The notes under the pieces: model-generated
Told to the model about the DNA's origin: nothing
Databases searched by the model: none
Seen by the model: only the letters and a program-made list of their open reading frames with translations
Made by a program: the position numbers and the translations under genes
In this document: in pieces, positions 1 to 7,219 of the stretch
How positions within the stretch are numbered: the first letter of the stretch is position 1
How the letters are laid out: each line of letters begins with the position of its first letter
Source of the DNA: Campylobacterales bacterium
GTDB lineage: Bacteria; Campylobacterota; Campylobacteria; Campylobacterales; JACAEZ01
Length of the DNA stretch: 10,521 bases
NCBI GenBank assembly: GCA_013388565.1
Contig: JACAEZ010000065.1
Coordinates: 1-10,521, forward strand
Reading direction: 5' to 3'

Positions 1-44
1 ACTTTTTTGAAGGCGTAGTCTGTTTTTACGTCTAAAAATCTCAT
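1..44 (-). CDS. Rpn/YhgA-like PD-(D/E)XK nuclease/transposase, 5' end only (partial)
   Basis: Read leftward from an ATG at 44-42, the sequence encodes MRFLDVKTDYAFKK before leaving the window. This matches the characteristic N-terminus of the Rpn (recombination-promoting nuclease, also called YhgA-like or PD-(D/E)XK nuclease family transposase) proteins, which typically open with a 'fLd.k.DyaFKk.F' pattern. Known members are DNA endonucleases that stimulate RecA-independent recombination and are often scattered in several copies per genome. Only 14 codons are visible, so the catalytic region cannot be inspected. A TAAAAT -10-like box on the minus strand (88-83) could serve it, but no strong ribosome binding site is seen. 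The family assignment rests on a short motif and is an inference. Confidence 0.6.
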   Translation of the reverse strand, partial: MRFLDVKTDYAFKK

Positions 45-261
45 GGGTTTTTCTTTGTTTGTGTTTGTTATTTATTGAGTGTATTTTAACATGATTAAAA
101 AAAGAAGGTATTTGAAGTTTTGTTTTTTATGAATTTTTGTTAAATTTGGTTTTTTTATAAATGTTTTGAAGTAATCAAAATAATATTATTGCAAACCATT
201 TTTCTTTTAATTTAAACTCTTTTTTGTATAATAAAAGAAAATTACAAATAAAGGAAATCGT
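45..261. other. Intergenic region between divergent rpn-like gene and aguB
   Basis: This 217-base, very AT-rich stretch separates two divergent genes. It contains poly-T runs and the aguB promoter, listed separately. No open frame resembling a protein and no RNA gene was recognised. Confidence 0.6.
227..256 (+). promoter_or_regulatory. aguB-glgA promoter -10 box and Shine-Dalgarno
   Basis: A perfect TATAAT lies at 227-232, immediately after a seven-T run. This is the usual look of housekeeping sigma promoters in Campylobacterota, which rely on T-rich upstream DNA and lack a clear -35. AAGGAA at 251-256 ends five bases before the ATG at 262 and is a good ribosome binding site. The predicted transcript start is near 239, giving a leader of about 23 bases. 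Confidence 0.55.
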
Positions 262-1134
262 ATGAAAATAGCACTAATCCAACAAAAATTTCATGCAACA
301 AAACAAACAACACTTGAGACGACTGCTTACATGATAAAAGAAGCTGCTCAAAATGGGGCGGAACTTGTATGTTTGCAAGAGTTGCATACTAATAAATATT
401 TTTGTCAAAGTGAGAATGCAAATTTTTTTGATTTAGGTGAACATTTTGCTGACGAGGTTTTGTATTTTAGTAATGTAGCTAAGGAAAATGGGGTTGTTTT
501 AGTAACATCTTTGTTTGAAAAAAGGGGTGCTGGACTTTATCACAATACTGCTGTTGTGTTTGAAAAAGATGGTAGAGTTGCTGGGAAATATCGAAAAATG
601 CACATTCCAGATGACCCTGGGTTTTATGAAAAGTTTTATTTTACTCCAGGGGATATGGGGTTTAAGCCAATAGAAACAAGTGTTGGTAAACTTGGTGTTT
701 TAGTTTGTTGGGACCAGTGGTATCCAGAGGGGGCTAGACTTATGGCATTGAGTGGAGCTGAAATACTTATTTATCCAACGGCGATTGGGTGGTTTGATGG
801 TGATAGTGTCGAGGAAAAAACTAGACAACTTGATGCATGGATTACTATTCAAAGAGGTCATGCAGTGGCAAATGGGTTACCTGTTGTGGCGATAAATAGA
901 GTTGGGTTTGAAAAAGATTGTTCTGGTGTTTTAGATGGGATTAGATTTTGGGGAAATAGTTTTGTGGCTGGTCCTCAAGGTGAGATGTTGATTTCTGGTG
1001 ATAATGAAAATGAAGAGATAATTTTTTGTGAAATCGATAAACAACGAACAGAGGATGTTAGACGAATTTGGCCATTTTTGAGAGATAGAAGAATTGAGTG
1101 TTATGATGGATTGTTGAAAAGATATATTGATTAA
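262..1134 (+). CDS. aguB: N-carbamoylputrescine amidase (nitrilase superfamily)
   Basis: This enzyme hydrolyses N-carbamoylputrescine to putrescine, CO2 and ammonia, the last step of the agmatine route to putrescine, in the cytoplasm. The 290-residue protein covers one full carbon-nitrogen hydrolase domain. The Glu-Lys-Cys triad is visible as E40 in LQELH, K112 in YRKMHIPDDPGFYEKFYF, and C149 in LVCWDQWYPEGAR. The HIPDDPGFYEKFYFTPGD and CWDQWYPE blocks are typical of AguB, as opposed to other amidases. The ATG follows AAGGAA at ideal spacing. Its usual partner aguA (agmatine deiminase) is not adjacent: glgA follows after 10 bases and is probably co-transcribed. The exact substrate could in principle be another carbamoyl compound, but the AguB-like motifs make this call quite firm. 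Confidence 0.9.
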   Translation: MKIALIQQKFHATKQTTLETTAYMIKEAAQNGAELVCLQELHTNKYFCQSENANFFDLGEHFADEVLYFSNVAKENGVVLVTSLFEKRGAGLYHNTAVVFEKDGRVAGKYRKMHIPDDPGFYEKFYFTPGDMGFKPIETSVGKLGVLVCWDQWYPEGARLMALSGAEILIYPTAIGWFDGDSVEEKTRQLDAWITIQRGHAVANGLPVVAINRVGFEKDCSGVLDGIRFWGNSFVAGPQGEMLISGDNENEEIIFCEIDKQRTEDVRRIWPFLRDRRIECYDGLLKRYID

Positions 1135-1144
1135 AGGAATTATT

Positions 1145-2620
1145 GTGAAAGATTTGAAGGTGTTAATTGTTGCAAGTGAGTGTGTACCATTTGCAAAAAC
1201 AGGCGGATTAGCTGATGTTGTTGGGACTTTGCCAAAATATCTTAAAAAGGCTGGTGTTGATGTTAGAGTTGTAATTCCTAGATATTATAAGATAGATAGA
1301 ACAAAACTTACAAAACATCATGAACCTCTTGGTGTAAATATGGGTACAATCGGAGAACAGTGGTGTGGTGTTTATGAGGGAGTTTTGCCAAATAGTGATG
1401 TGCCAATTTATTTTTTAGACCATGAAAACTATTTTGGAAGAGAAAATTTATACACAGAACATCATGGAGAGGGTTTTTTGGATAATGACAATAGATTTGT
1501 ATTTTTATCAAAAGCCTCATTTATACTTTGTAAAATGTTAAATTTTCAACCAGATATTATTCATACTAACGATTGGCATAGTGCTATCATGACGGTTTTA
1601 TTAAACACTCTTTACAAAGATGACCCATTTTTTTCAAAAACTGCTTCTGTTTTGACTATTCATAATATGCAATATCAAGGGATTTTTTACAAAGGTATCA
1701 TGGATGTACTTGGTATTGATTGGAAACATTTTAACTATTTAGAGCTTGAATTTAAAGATTGTGTAAACTTTTTAAAAGGTGGTATATATCATGCAAATGC
1801 GATAAATAGTGTAAGTGAAGGGTATGTAAGAGAGATACAAACTAGCGAATATGGATATGAACTTGATGGTGTTATCAGAGATAGATTTGATTCTTTATAT
1901 GGAATACTCAATGGGTGTGATTATGATGAGTGGAACCCTAAAAAAGATAAATATATTGCACAAAACTACTCACGAAAAAATCTTGATGGTAAAAAAGTTT
2001 GCAAAGAGGATTTGCAAAAAACATTTAATTTACCTATTAGAGATGATGTACCGATTATCGGCATGGTGACGAGACTAGTTCATCAAAAAGGGATTGATGT
2101 TGTAGCGGAAGCGATTGAAAATATTTTATCATTAGATGTACAGATGGTTTTAGTTGGAAACGGTGAAGTTTGGGCTCACTTTTACTTTGGTGATATAATG
2201 GCTAGATACCCTCATAAATTTGCGTGTTTCATTGGCTACAATGAAGCATTAGCCCATAAAGTCGAAGCTGGAAGTGATTTTTTCTTGATGCCATCAAGAT
2301 TTGAACCATGTGGATTAAATCAAATGTACTCACTTAAATATGGTACAGTTCCGATAGTTCGAGCAACAGGTGGGCTTGATGATACAGTTGTAAATTTTGA
2401 TGAAAAAAAATTAAAAGGGACAGGTTTTAAATTTTATCAATTAGATAGTAATTCACTTTATAATACAGTAGGTTGGGCAGTTTATACATACTATAACAAT
2501 AAAAAAGGTATGGAAAAACTAATAAATAGAGGCATGAAACAAAAATTTACTTGGGAAGAGTCTGCACAAAAGTATATAGATTTGTATCATGATGCTATAA
2601 ATAAAAAATTCGAGAGTTGA
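1145..2620 (+). CDS. glgA: Glycogen synthase (ADP-glucose transferase, GT5)
   Basis: GlgA extends alpha-1,4-glucan chains from ADP-glucose (glycogen storage, cytoplasm). The 491-residue length is normal for the family. The GT-B fold is complete: the N-terminal KTGGLADVVGTLP loop (about residues 18-30) binds ADP-glucose; HTNDWHSA (about 140-147) and TIHNMQYQG (about 171-179) follow. The C-terminal half has TRLVHQKG (about 309-316), with the substrate-contacting Arg and Lys, then SRFEPCGLNQMYSLKYGT (about 384-401), the E-X7-E type region, and ATGGLDDTV. I chose the GTG at 1145 because AAAGGA (1133-1138) stands six bases upstream and the product then begins in the usual way (VKDLKVLIVASE). A TTG at 1127 would add six residues and overlap aguB. 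No other glg gene is in the window. Confidence 0.93.
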   Translation: MKDLKVLIVASECVPFAKTGGLADVVGTLPKYLKKAGVDVRVVIPRYYKIDRTKLTKHHEPLGVNMGTIGEQWCGVYEGVLPNSDVPIYFLDHENYFGRENLYTEHHGEGFLDNDNRFVFLSKASFILCKMLNFQPDIIHTNDWHSAIMTVLLNTLYKDDPFFSKTASVLTIHNMQYQGIFYKGIMDVLGIDWKHFNYLELEFKDCVNFLKGGIYHANAINSVSEGYVREIQTSEYGYELDGVIRDRFDSLYGILNGCDYDEWNPKKDKYIAQNYSRKNLDGKKVCKEDLQKTFNLPIRDDVPIIGMVTRLVHQKGIDVVAEAIENILSLDVQMVLVGNGEVWAHFYFGDIMARYPHKFACFIGYNEALAHKVEAGSDFFLMPSRFEPCGLNQMYSLKYGTVPIVRATGGLDDTVVNFDEKKLKGTGFKFYQLDSNSLYNTVGWAVYTYYNNKKGMEKLINRGMKQKFTWEESAQKYIDLYHDAINKKFES

Positions 2621-2639
2621 TTTATTCATGTGTTATTAG

Positions 2640-2707
2640 AATGGAGTGTTGCCAAATTTTGCAGAACCACCAAAAAGGTAATTCAAAAAATTTAGCAAAG
2701 CTCCAAT
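2640..2707. terminator. Long imperfect inverted repeat at the glgA 3' end, probable bidirectional terminator
   Basis: Bases 2640-2660 pair with 2687-2707 over 21 positions, with three mismatches and one G-T wobble. The arms run AATGGAGTGTTGC then CAAATTTT on the left, and AAAATTTA then GCAAAGCTCCAAT on the right. The 26-base loop holds a smaller ACC/GGT hairpin. It begins 20 bases after the glgA stop, between convergent genes, which suits transcription termination in either direction. No long U-run follows, so a role as a miniature repeat relic is also possible. Confidence 0.4.
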
Positions 2708-2753
2708 GCTATAATGATTGTTATTAATTTGATGAATTCTATTGCAAAATTTT

Positions 2754-2787
2754 GGATTATATGACTTTGTTTAATGTTGTATAATCC
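2754..2787. repeat. Second inverted repeat, 8-bp arms, near the receptor 3' end
   Basis: GGATTATA (2754-2761) is repeated inverted as TATAATCC (2780-2787) around an 18-base loop. It lies just beyond the natural stop codon of the receptor pseudogene (2792) and may be the terminator of that gene on the minus strand. No adjacent U-run makes this certain. Confidence 0.3.
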
Positions 2788-2791
2788 CACT

Positions 2792-4938
2792 TTAAAAATT
2801 TGTATTAAATCCAACGATAAAACTTCTTGGTGCTGATACAAAATATGTCGGAGTATCTTCTAACATATCTGCACTAGAGATTGATGAGATATACTTTTTA
2901 TCAAGTAGATTTTTTACCTCAATAAATAGTTTTTAACTGTTTGAAAAGATTGTTTTGAAACTATATTCATGTCTTGTGTCGATGTTTGTATAGCCTTTTA
3001 CTTTTTGATTGTTTTCAATATCGCCAAATTGTGAGCCAACAGTTTTTAGCATAATCGAGTGTGAAAAGCTATCATGATGATATATCGCACCGCTTTTTAC
3101 GATAACTTTTGGAGTCTCTGGAATGGTATTGTTTTTAATATCAAACAGTTTATTTTGATAAACAAGAGTGTTTTTGATTGAACTTTTTTGAATTGATGGG
3201 TTGAAAAATAGTAAAAAATTATCAAATGGTTCAAAACTGCTTATTAGATTTATTCCATAAACCTCTGCTTCACCTACATTTTGCAAGATGTTTGCCTTAA
3301 AATCGCTATTATAAACAGATGATAAAACATTGTCATGAAGAGCATAAAATGTAGAGAGTGAAAGCTCACCGTTTGAAAACTGTTTTTTAATCCCAAAATC
3401 AGACATGTTTGATGTCTCTTATATCCCATGATTTAAAAATGTCATTTAGTGTTTTGCCACTATTTAAAATATTATCTTGGATACCATTTTTATTTGCTGA
3501 ATATTGGGCGAAAAATGAGTATCTATAAGGTCGTTGAAATGTTTTTGAGTATTTAAAAAAGAGTTCTGTACTAAAATCTAAAGTGTATCTAATGCCAAAT
3601 GATGGGAGTAAAATGTTGTATGTTGTATCATCTATCACACCACCAGCAACCACTTTTCCATGATTTATAGCATCATTAAAATTTGAAAATTTATTACTAT
3701 TTTCAAAAAGTCTATTTCCTGCTTCTAGGTATCTTACATATTTCAAACCACCTTCAAATTTGAAATATTCACTCATGTAGCTACTACTGATATAAGGCGA
3801 TATAACAGATGATGCACCGTCATTTTCGTTTAGCCATTTCCACCCTTGATCTGTTCTTTGGGGAGTTGTAGATACTTTTTGTACATATTTATCAAGCCAT
3901 GAAAGCTCACCCCAAAGCCCACTTTCAATATCAAATTGATTGAGTTGCATAGTGTTACTTAAAATCACTCCAACTCTTTTACCATCAACTGTAGCCCTTC
4001 CATCACCTTCATGAGCTATTTCTAAAGTTTTTGAAGCATAAAACTTTGCTTTACAATCACTGTTAAAACAATCAAAACCTTTACCTATTTGAAACTCATC
4101 ATAGCTATTATCCTCTTTCCAATAGTCATAAAAATTTGCTTTTGTGTTATCTGTGTTTTGATAATCTAGTTTGTAGTTTTTGCTTAAATCTAAGCTCTCT
4201 TTGTGGCTTAAACCTTTAAAACTATGCGATGTTTGAGTATTGTGAATGAAGTAGCTATCAAGTTTTTGTTTGTCGTTTTGAAAACCAACTGCGATATTGT
4301 TTTGCTCCCCCAAATCGCCATATCTTTTCCATTTTGAACTGTTGCTTTGACTAGTTGAGATAAAGATTTTATTACTCTCATCAATAGGGGTATCAACTCT
4401 TAAAAATGCTTTATAAAAGTTGTCACTTCCGCCACTTACAGAAAAATTGGTTGAAAATTTGTCGCTAATTGGCGAAAATTTTAAATTTACAACACCACCT
4501 TTATTTCCAACACCAACACCAGATTTAGAGCTTATTGCTCCAGAATACTTTTCGATATATGAAAAATTTTCCAAATCGTAAATATTTTCTCTAGCACCTA
4601 TTGGTCGAATAGAGTAATTTGGCACATCTTCTAAATTGACACTTAAAAAGTTAGAATCTATTCCTCTATCTCTGCCGTTTAATTTGCTAAGTCCAAAAGC
4701 ATCTTTTTTTTTCGCTAACAAATAAACTATCAAGTTCTAAAACAGAGTAGATTGAATTTTTTGCACCGTTTGAAAAATTTTCTATCACTTTTTGAGAAAA
4801 AATTGTTTTCTCTTTAAGCGGTTCGTCTGATTTTGATAAAAAATCAAGTGGTTTATCTTCAACTACAACTGTTTTTAAATTTTCACCAAATAGATTTAAA
4901 GATAAAATCAAAACTAGTAAAAGATGTTTTTTATTCAT
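2792..4938 (-). pseudogene. TonB-dependent outer-membrane receptor, disrupted by two frameshifts and a nonsense codon
   Basis: Intact relatives are outer-membrane beta-barrels that import ferric chelates or other ligands using TonB energy. From the ATG at 4938 there is a signal peptide (MNKKHLLLVLILSLNLFG), a TonB-box-like KTVVVED, then plug-domain sequence containing VPNYSIRPIGARENIYDLEN and GVGVGNKGGVVNL. A barrel follows, ending in the classic C-terminal block LFIEVKNLLDKKYISS and a terminal aromatic residue (VGFNTNF). Three lesions break it: nine A's (4712-4704) where eight keep frame, so the first frame ends at 4687; an extra base near 3401-3406, where the second frame ends (TGA 3401-3399); and an in-frame TAA at 2935-2933, after which 46 more family-like codons run to the TAA at 2794-2792. 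Repaired length is exactly 714 residues, normal for the family. AAAAAGGGG (4953-4945) is a good ribosome binding site. The ligand is unknown; the plug sequence suggests a FecA-like type, which is inference. Confidence 0.9.
4704..4712 (-). repeat. Nine-base poly(A) tract in the receptor coding strand
   Basis: The plus strand shows nine T's, read as nine A's in the receptor gene around codon 76-79. With eight A's the frame would pass from ...LFVSEK straight into KDAFGLSKL, the expected plug sequence; with nine it ends a few codons later. The tract is a slippage-prone site in the first part of a surface-protein gene. Confidence 0.8.
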
Positions 4939-4974
4939 GAAAAACCCCTTTTTATCGTGTAATTTGTTACGAAT

Positions 4975-4997
4975 AGTATTTAAGTAATACTTAAATA
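4975..4997. promoter_or_regulatory. Overlapping palindromes upstream of the receptor, candidate operator
   Basis: Two perfect inverted repeats overlap here: AGTATT-TAAGT-AATACT (4975-4991) and TATTTAAG-TAATA-CTTAAATA (4977-4997). They stand 37-59 bases upstream of the receptor ATG, where a -10/-35 region would be expected. Iron-uptake receptors are commonly repressed by Fur, whose boxes are AT-rich overlapping palindromes. The match to the classical Fur consensus is only partial, so the regulator is not assigned. Confidence 0.4.
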
Positions 4998-5081
4998 AAT
5001 CTAAAATTTTTAAAAAGTGTTACTGTTTTGAAATAAAAACTAAAATTTAAGCAAAAAAATTTTAGTTCGGTTAAGCTTTTT

Positions 5082-5112
5082 TGTTATAATTTGACAAATT
5101 TTAAATTAAGGA
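5082..5112 (+). promoter_or_regulatory. tpx extended -10 promoter and ribosome binding site
   Basis: TGTTATAAT at 5082-5090 is a perfect extended -10 element after a T-run, with only a weak TTAGTT 17 bases further upstream. AAGGA at 5108-5112 stands seven bases before the ATG at 5120. This spacing decides the tpx start in favour of that ATG over a TTG six bases earlier. Confidence 0.65.
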
Positions 5113-5119
5113 TTTGAAT

Positions 5120-5632
5120 ATGGCAGTTACACATTTTAAAGGTCAAGATGTTGAACTTAGCGGGATTGAACTAAATGTTGGAGATATGGCTCCTGTTGTA
5201 AAGCTTATAAATAGTGAGTTAAAAGAGGTAGAAGTTGGTGGAAAAAAAGATAAATCTCAACTTTTAATCGTTGTGCCTAGCCTTGATACAGATACTTGTA
5301 GAGCGGAAACAAAACGGTTTAATCAAGAGGTGGCGATGCTTGATATGGCTGACATTTTTGTAATATCTCAAGATTTACCATTTGCACAAAAGAAATTTTG
5401 TGTGAGTGAGGGGATTGATAATTTGATGATTTTGTCTGATTATATTGATAAAGAGTTTGGTAAAAATTATGGTGTTTTGATGGCAAATTCACCACTTAAA
5501 GGGCTTTTATGCAGAGCTATTTTTATCGTAAATGAGTATGGAGTAGTCTCTTATAAAGAGATAGTGCCAGAGGTGACTGAAGAGCCAAATTATGAAAGAA
5601 TTTTAGAAGCTATTAAAGATACAAGAGTTTAA
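5120..5632 (+). CDS. tpx: Thiol peroxidase (atypical 2-Cys peroxiredoxin)
   Basis: Tpx reduces hydrogen peroxide and alkyl hydroperoxides with electrons from thioredoxin, in the cytoplasm or, in some bacteria, the periplasm. No signal peptide is present here, so cytoplasmic action is likely. The 170-residue product matches family length. The peroxidatic site is PSLDTDTCRAE, with T57 and C60 in the TxxC arrangement; DLPFAQKKFC carries the resolving C94, followed by the usual SEGI. Start: the ATG at 5120 has a well-placed AAGGA, while a TTG at 5114 would overlap the spacer. It is transcribed alone from its own promoter, divergently from the receptor pseudogene, and is followed by a palindrome and the glnA promoter. 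Confidence 0.95.
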   Translation: MAVTHFKGQDVELSGIELNVGDMAPVVKLINSELKEVEVGGKKDKSQLLIVVPSLDTDTCRAETKRFNQEVAMLDMADIFVISQDLPFAQKKFCVSEGIDNLMILSDYIDKEFGKNYGVLMANSPLKGLLCRAIFIVNEYGVVSYKEIVPEVTEEPNYERILEAIKDTRV

Positions 5633-5648
5633 AAACTACAATTTTGAA

Positions 5649-5684
5649 ATATTGATTAAAAGATGGTTATTTTTTAATCAATAT
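5649..5684. terminator. Perfect 13-bp palindrome between tpx and glnA
   Basis: ATATTGATTAAAA (5649-5661) is exactly inverted as TTTTAATCAATAT (5672-5684) around a 10-base loop. It starts 17 bases after the tpx stop. The stem is almost all A-T and no U-run follows on the plus strand, so termination would be weak. It also sits just upstream of the glnA promoter and could be a protein-binding operator. Both readings are inference; the palindrome itself is certain. Confidence 0.5.
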
Positions 5685-5709
5685 ATTTATAATAAAAAAT
5701 AAAAAAAAA

Positions 5710-5744
5710 TGTTACAATGCCAAACATTAAACTAAAAAAAGGAG
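5710..5744 (+). promoter_or_regulatory. glnA extended -10 promoter and Shine-Dalgarno
   Basis: TGTTACAAT at 5710-5718 resembles an extended -10 box following an A-rich run; another TATAAT is at 5688-5693. AAGGAG at 5739-5744 is nine bases before the ATG. The bases between form a small palindrome, AGCTT-T-AAGCT (5743-5753), touching both the Shine-Dalgarno and the start codon. No sigma-54 type -24/-12 element was seen. Confidence 0.5.
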
Positions 5745-5753
5745 CTTTAAGCT

Positions 5754-7175
5754 ATGGATAAAGTTAAAGAGTTTTTCAGAAAATGCGAAGAAAATAGAAT
5801 TGAGTTTGTTGATTTCAGATTTACAGACATGAAAGGTACTTGGCATCATGTATCTTATGATATTGCTGCTATAAGTGAAGAGTCTTTTAAAATGGGTTTA
5901 CCATTTGATGGTAGTTCTATTCCAAAATGGCAACCAATCAATAGGTCAGATATGCTTTTATTTCCAGAAGCTGGAACAGAGTTTATTGACCCATTTACTG
6001 CGGACCCAACAATCGTAGTTATCTGTGATGTTTATGATATTTATAAAAATCAAGCTTATGAAAAATGTCCTAGAAGTATCGCTAAAAAAGCACTAAAATA
6101 TCTTGAAGATGCAAAAATTGGTGATGTTGCATTTTTTGGACCAGAAAATGAGTTCTTTGTATTTGATGATGTAAAAGTAAAAGATAGCATTAACTGCCAA
6201 TATTATGAAGTTGATACTGTTGAGGGTGCTTGGAATTCACATGCATCTTATCCAGATGGTTTCAATTCAGGTCATAGACCAGGTACAAAAGGTGGTTACT
6301 TCCCAGTTCAACCAGTTGATACACAAGTTGATTTAAGAGCTGAAATGGTGAAAGTTTTAAAAGATGTAGGTCTTGAAACATTCGTTGTTCATCATGAAGT
6401 TGCACAAGGTCAAGGTGAAATTGGTGTAAAATTTGGTACATTGATAGAAGCTGCTGATAATGTTCAAAAATTAAAATATGTTATTAAAAATGTAGCTCAT
6501 ATGAATGGTAAAACTGCAACATTTATGCCAAAACCACTTTATGGTGATAATGGTAATGGTATGCACACTCATATCTCTATTTGGAAAGATGGTCATAACA
6601 CATTTGCAGGTGATAAATATGAAGGTTTAAGTGATACTGCTTTATATTTCATTGGTGGTGTTTTAAAACATGCTAGAAGTATAGCTGCATTTACAAATGC
6701 TTCTACAAACTCTTATAAAAGACTTATGCCAGGATTTGAAGCTCCATCTATTTTAGCATACTCTGCGCAAAACAGAAGTGCAAGTGTTAGAATACCATAT
6801 GGTGCTACAACAAAAGCAAAAAGAGTAGAATTTAGATTTCCAGATAGTTCATCATGCCCATATTTAGCATTTGCTGCACTTTTAATGGCTGGAATTGATG
6901 GTATAAAAAATCAATATCATCCAGGTGAAGCTATGGATATGGATTTATTTGAATTAACACTTGATGAAATTAGAGAAAAAGGTATCATTCAAATGCCACA
7001 TACTCTAAGAGGTGCTATGGAGTCTATGATTAGAGATAATGATTATTTAAAATCTGGTGATGTATTTACACCTGACTTTTTAACTACTTATCAACATTAC
7101 AAATTTGAAACAGAAATTTGGCCATGGGAAGGCAGACCACACCCATTTGAGTTTATTACAACTTACTCTTGCTAA
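5754..7175 (+). CDS. glnA: Glutamine synthetase, type I
   Basis: GlnA joins ammonia and glutamate to glutamine using ATP, the main entry of nitrogen at low ammonia; it acts as a cytoplasmic dodecamer. All 473 residues of a GSI subunit are present. Seen are the beta-grasp domain with the FDGSSI loop (51-56), the metal site GPENEF (129-134), [10 protein letters not shown] (213-222), the ATP-site signature [14 protein letters not shown] (260-273), NRSASVRIP (340-348) and VEFRFPD (358-364). At the position of the adenylylated Tyr of E. coli GlnA (NLYDLP) this protein has DLFEL, with F399, so regulation by GlnE-type adenylylation is not expected. Helicobacter pylori GlnA is reported to lack the same Tyr. 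A strong terminator follows at once, so glnA is probably monocistronic apart from read-through. Confidence 0.97.
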   Translation: MDKVKEFFRKCEENRIEFVDFRFTDMKGTWHHVSYDIAAISEESFKMGLPFDGSSIPKWQPINRSDMLLFPEAGTEFIDPFTADPTIVVICDVYDIYKNQAYEKCPRSIAKKALKYLEDAKIGDVAFFGPENEFFVFDDVKVKDSINCQYYEVDTVEGAWNSHASYPDGFNSGHRPGTKGGYFPVQPVDTQVDLRAEMVKVLKDVGLETFVVHHEVAQGQGEIGVKFGTLIEAADNVQKLKYVIKNVAHMNGKTATFMPKPLYGDNGNGMHTHISIWKDGHNTFAGDKYEGLSDTALYFIGGVLKHARSIAAFTNASTNSYKRLMPGFEAPSILAYSAQNRSASVRIPYGATTKAKRVEFRFPDSSSCPYLAFAALLMAGIDGIKNQYHPGEAMDMDLFELTLDEIREKGIIQMPHTLRGAMESMIRDNDYLKSGDVFTPDFLTTYQHYKFETEIWPWEGRPHPFEFITTYSC

Positions 7176-7185
7176 TTTATTTTAC

Positions 7186-7213
7186 TTAAAAGTCGGTTTT
7201 TTCCGACTTTTAA
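7186..7213 (+). terminator. Rho-independent terminator of glnA
   Basis: TTAAAAGTCGG (7186-7196) is perfectly inverted as CCGACTTTTAA (7203-7213) around a six-T loop. The stem includes five consecutive pairs GTCGG/CCGAC, and a T-run makes up its 3' side. It begins 11 bases after the glnA stop and ends only six bases before the lpxK start codon. Confidence 0.85.
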
Positions 7214-7219
7214 ACCATC

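Noticed and set aside
1127..1144. Six extra N-terminal codons of glgA from TTG 1127
   Set aside because: The GTG at 1145 has an ideal ribosome binding site and gives the family-typical N-terminus; the earlier start overlaps aguB.
1308..1520. Minus-strand open frame inside glgA
   Set aside because: Low-complexity antisense shadow of a clearly coding gene, with no start signals.
1851..2069. Plus-strand alternative frame inside glgA
   Set aside because: Out-of-frame shadow of conserved GlgA sequence.
2632..2682. Short plus-strand reading ending PNFAEPPKR after glgA, as a possible small gene
   Set aside because: Only 13 codons between stops, and the bases are explained by the hairpin at 2640-2707.
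4208..4396. Alternative minus-strand frame inside the receptor pseudogene
   Set aside because: The overlapping frame carries the continuous receptor sequence; this one resembles nothing and has no ribosome site.
5114..5119. TTG start two codons upstream for tpx
   Set aside because: It lies only one base after the AAGGA motif; the ATG at 5120 has correct spacing.
5743..5753. Small AGCTT/AAGCT palindrome over the glnA ribosome site, as a translational switch
   Set aside because: A one-base loop cannot form a hairpin, and an 11-base palindrome of this kind may be chance.
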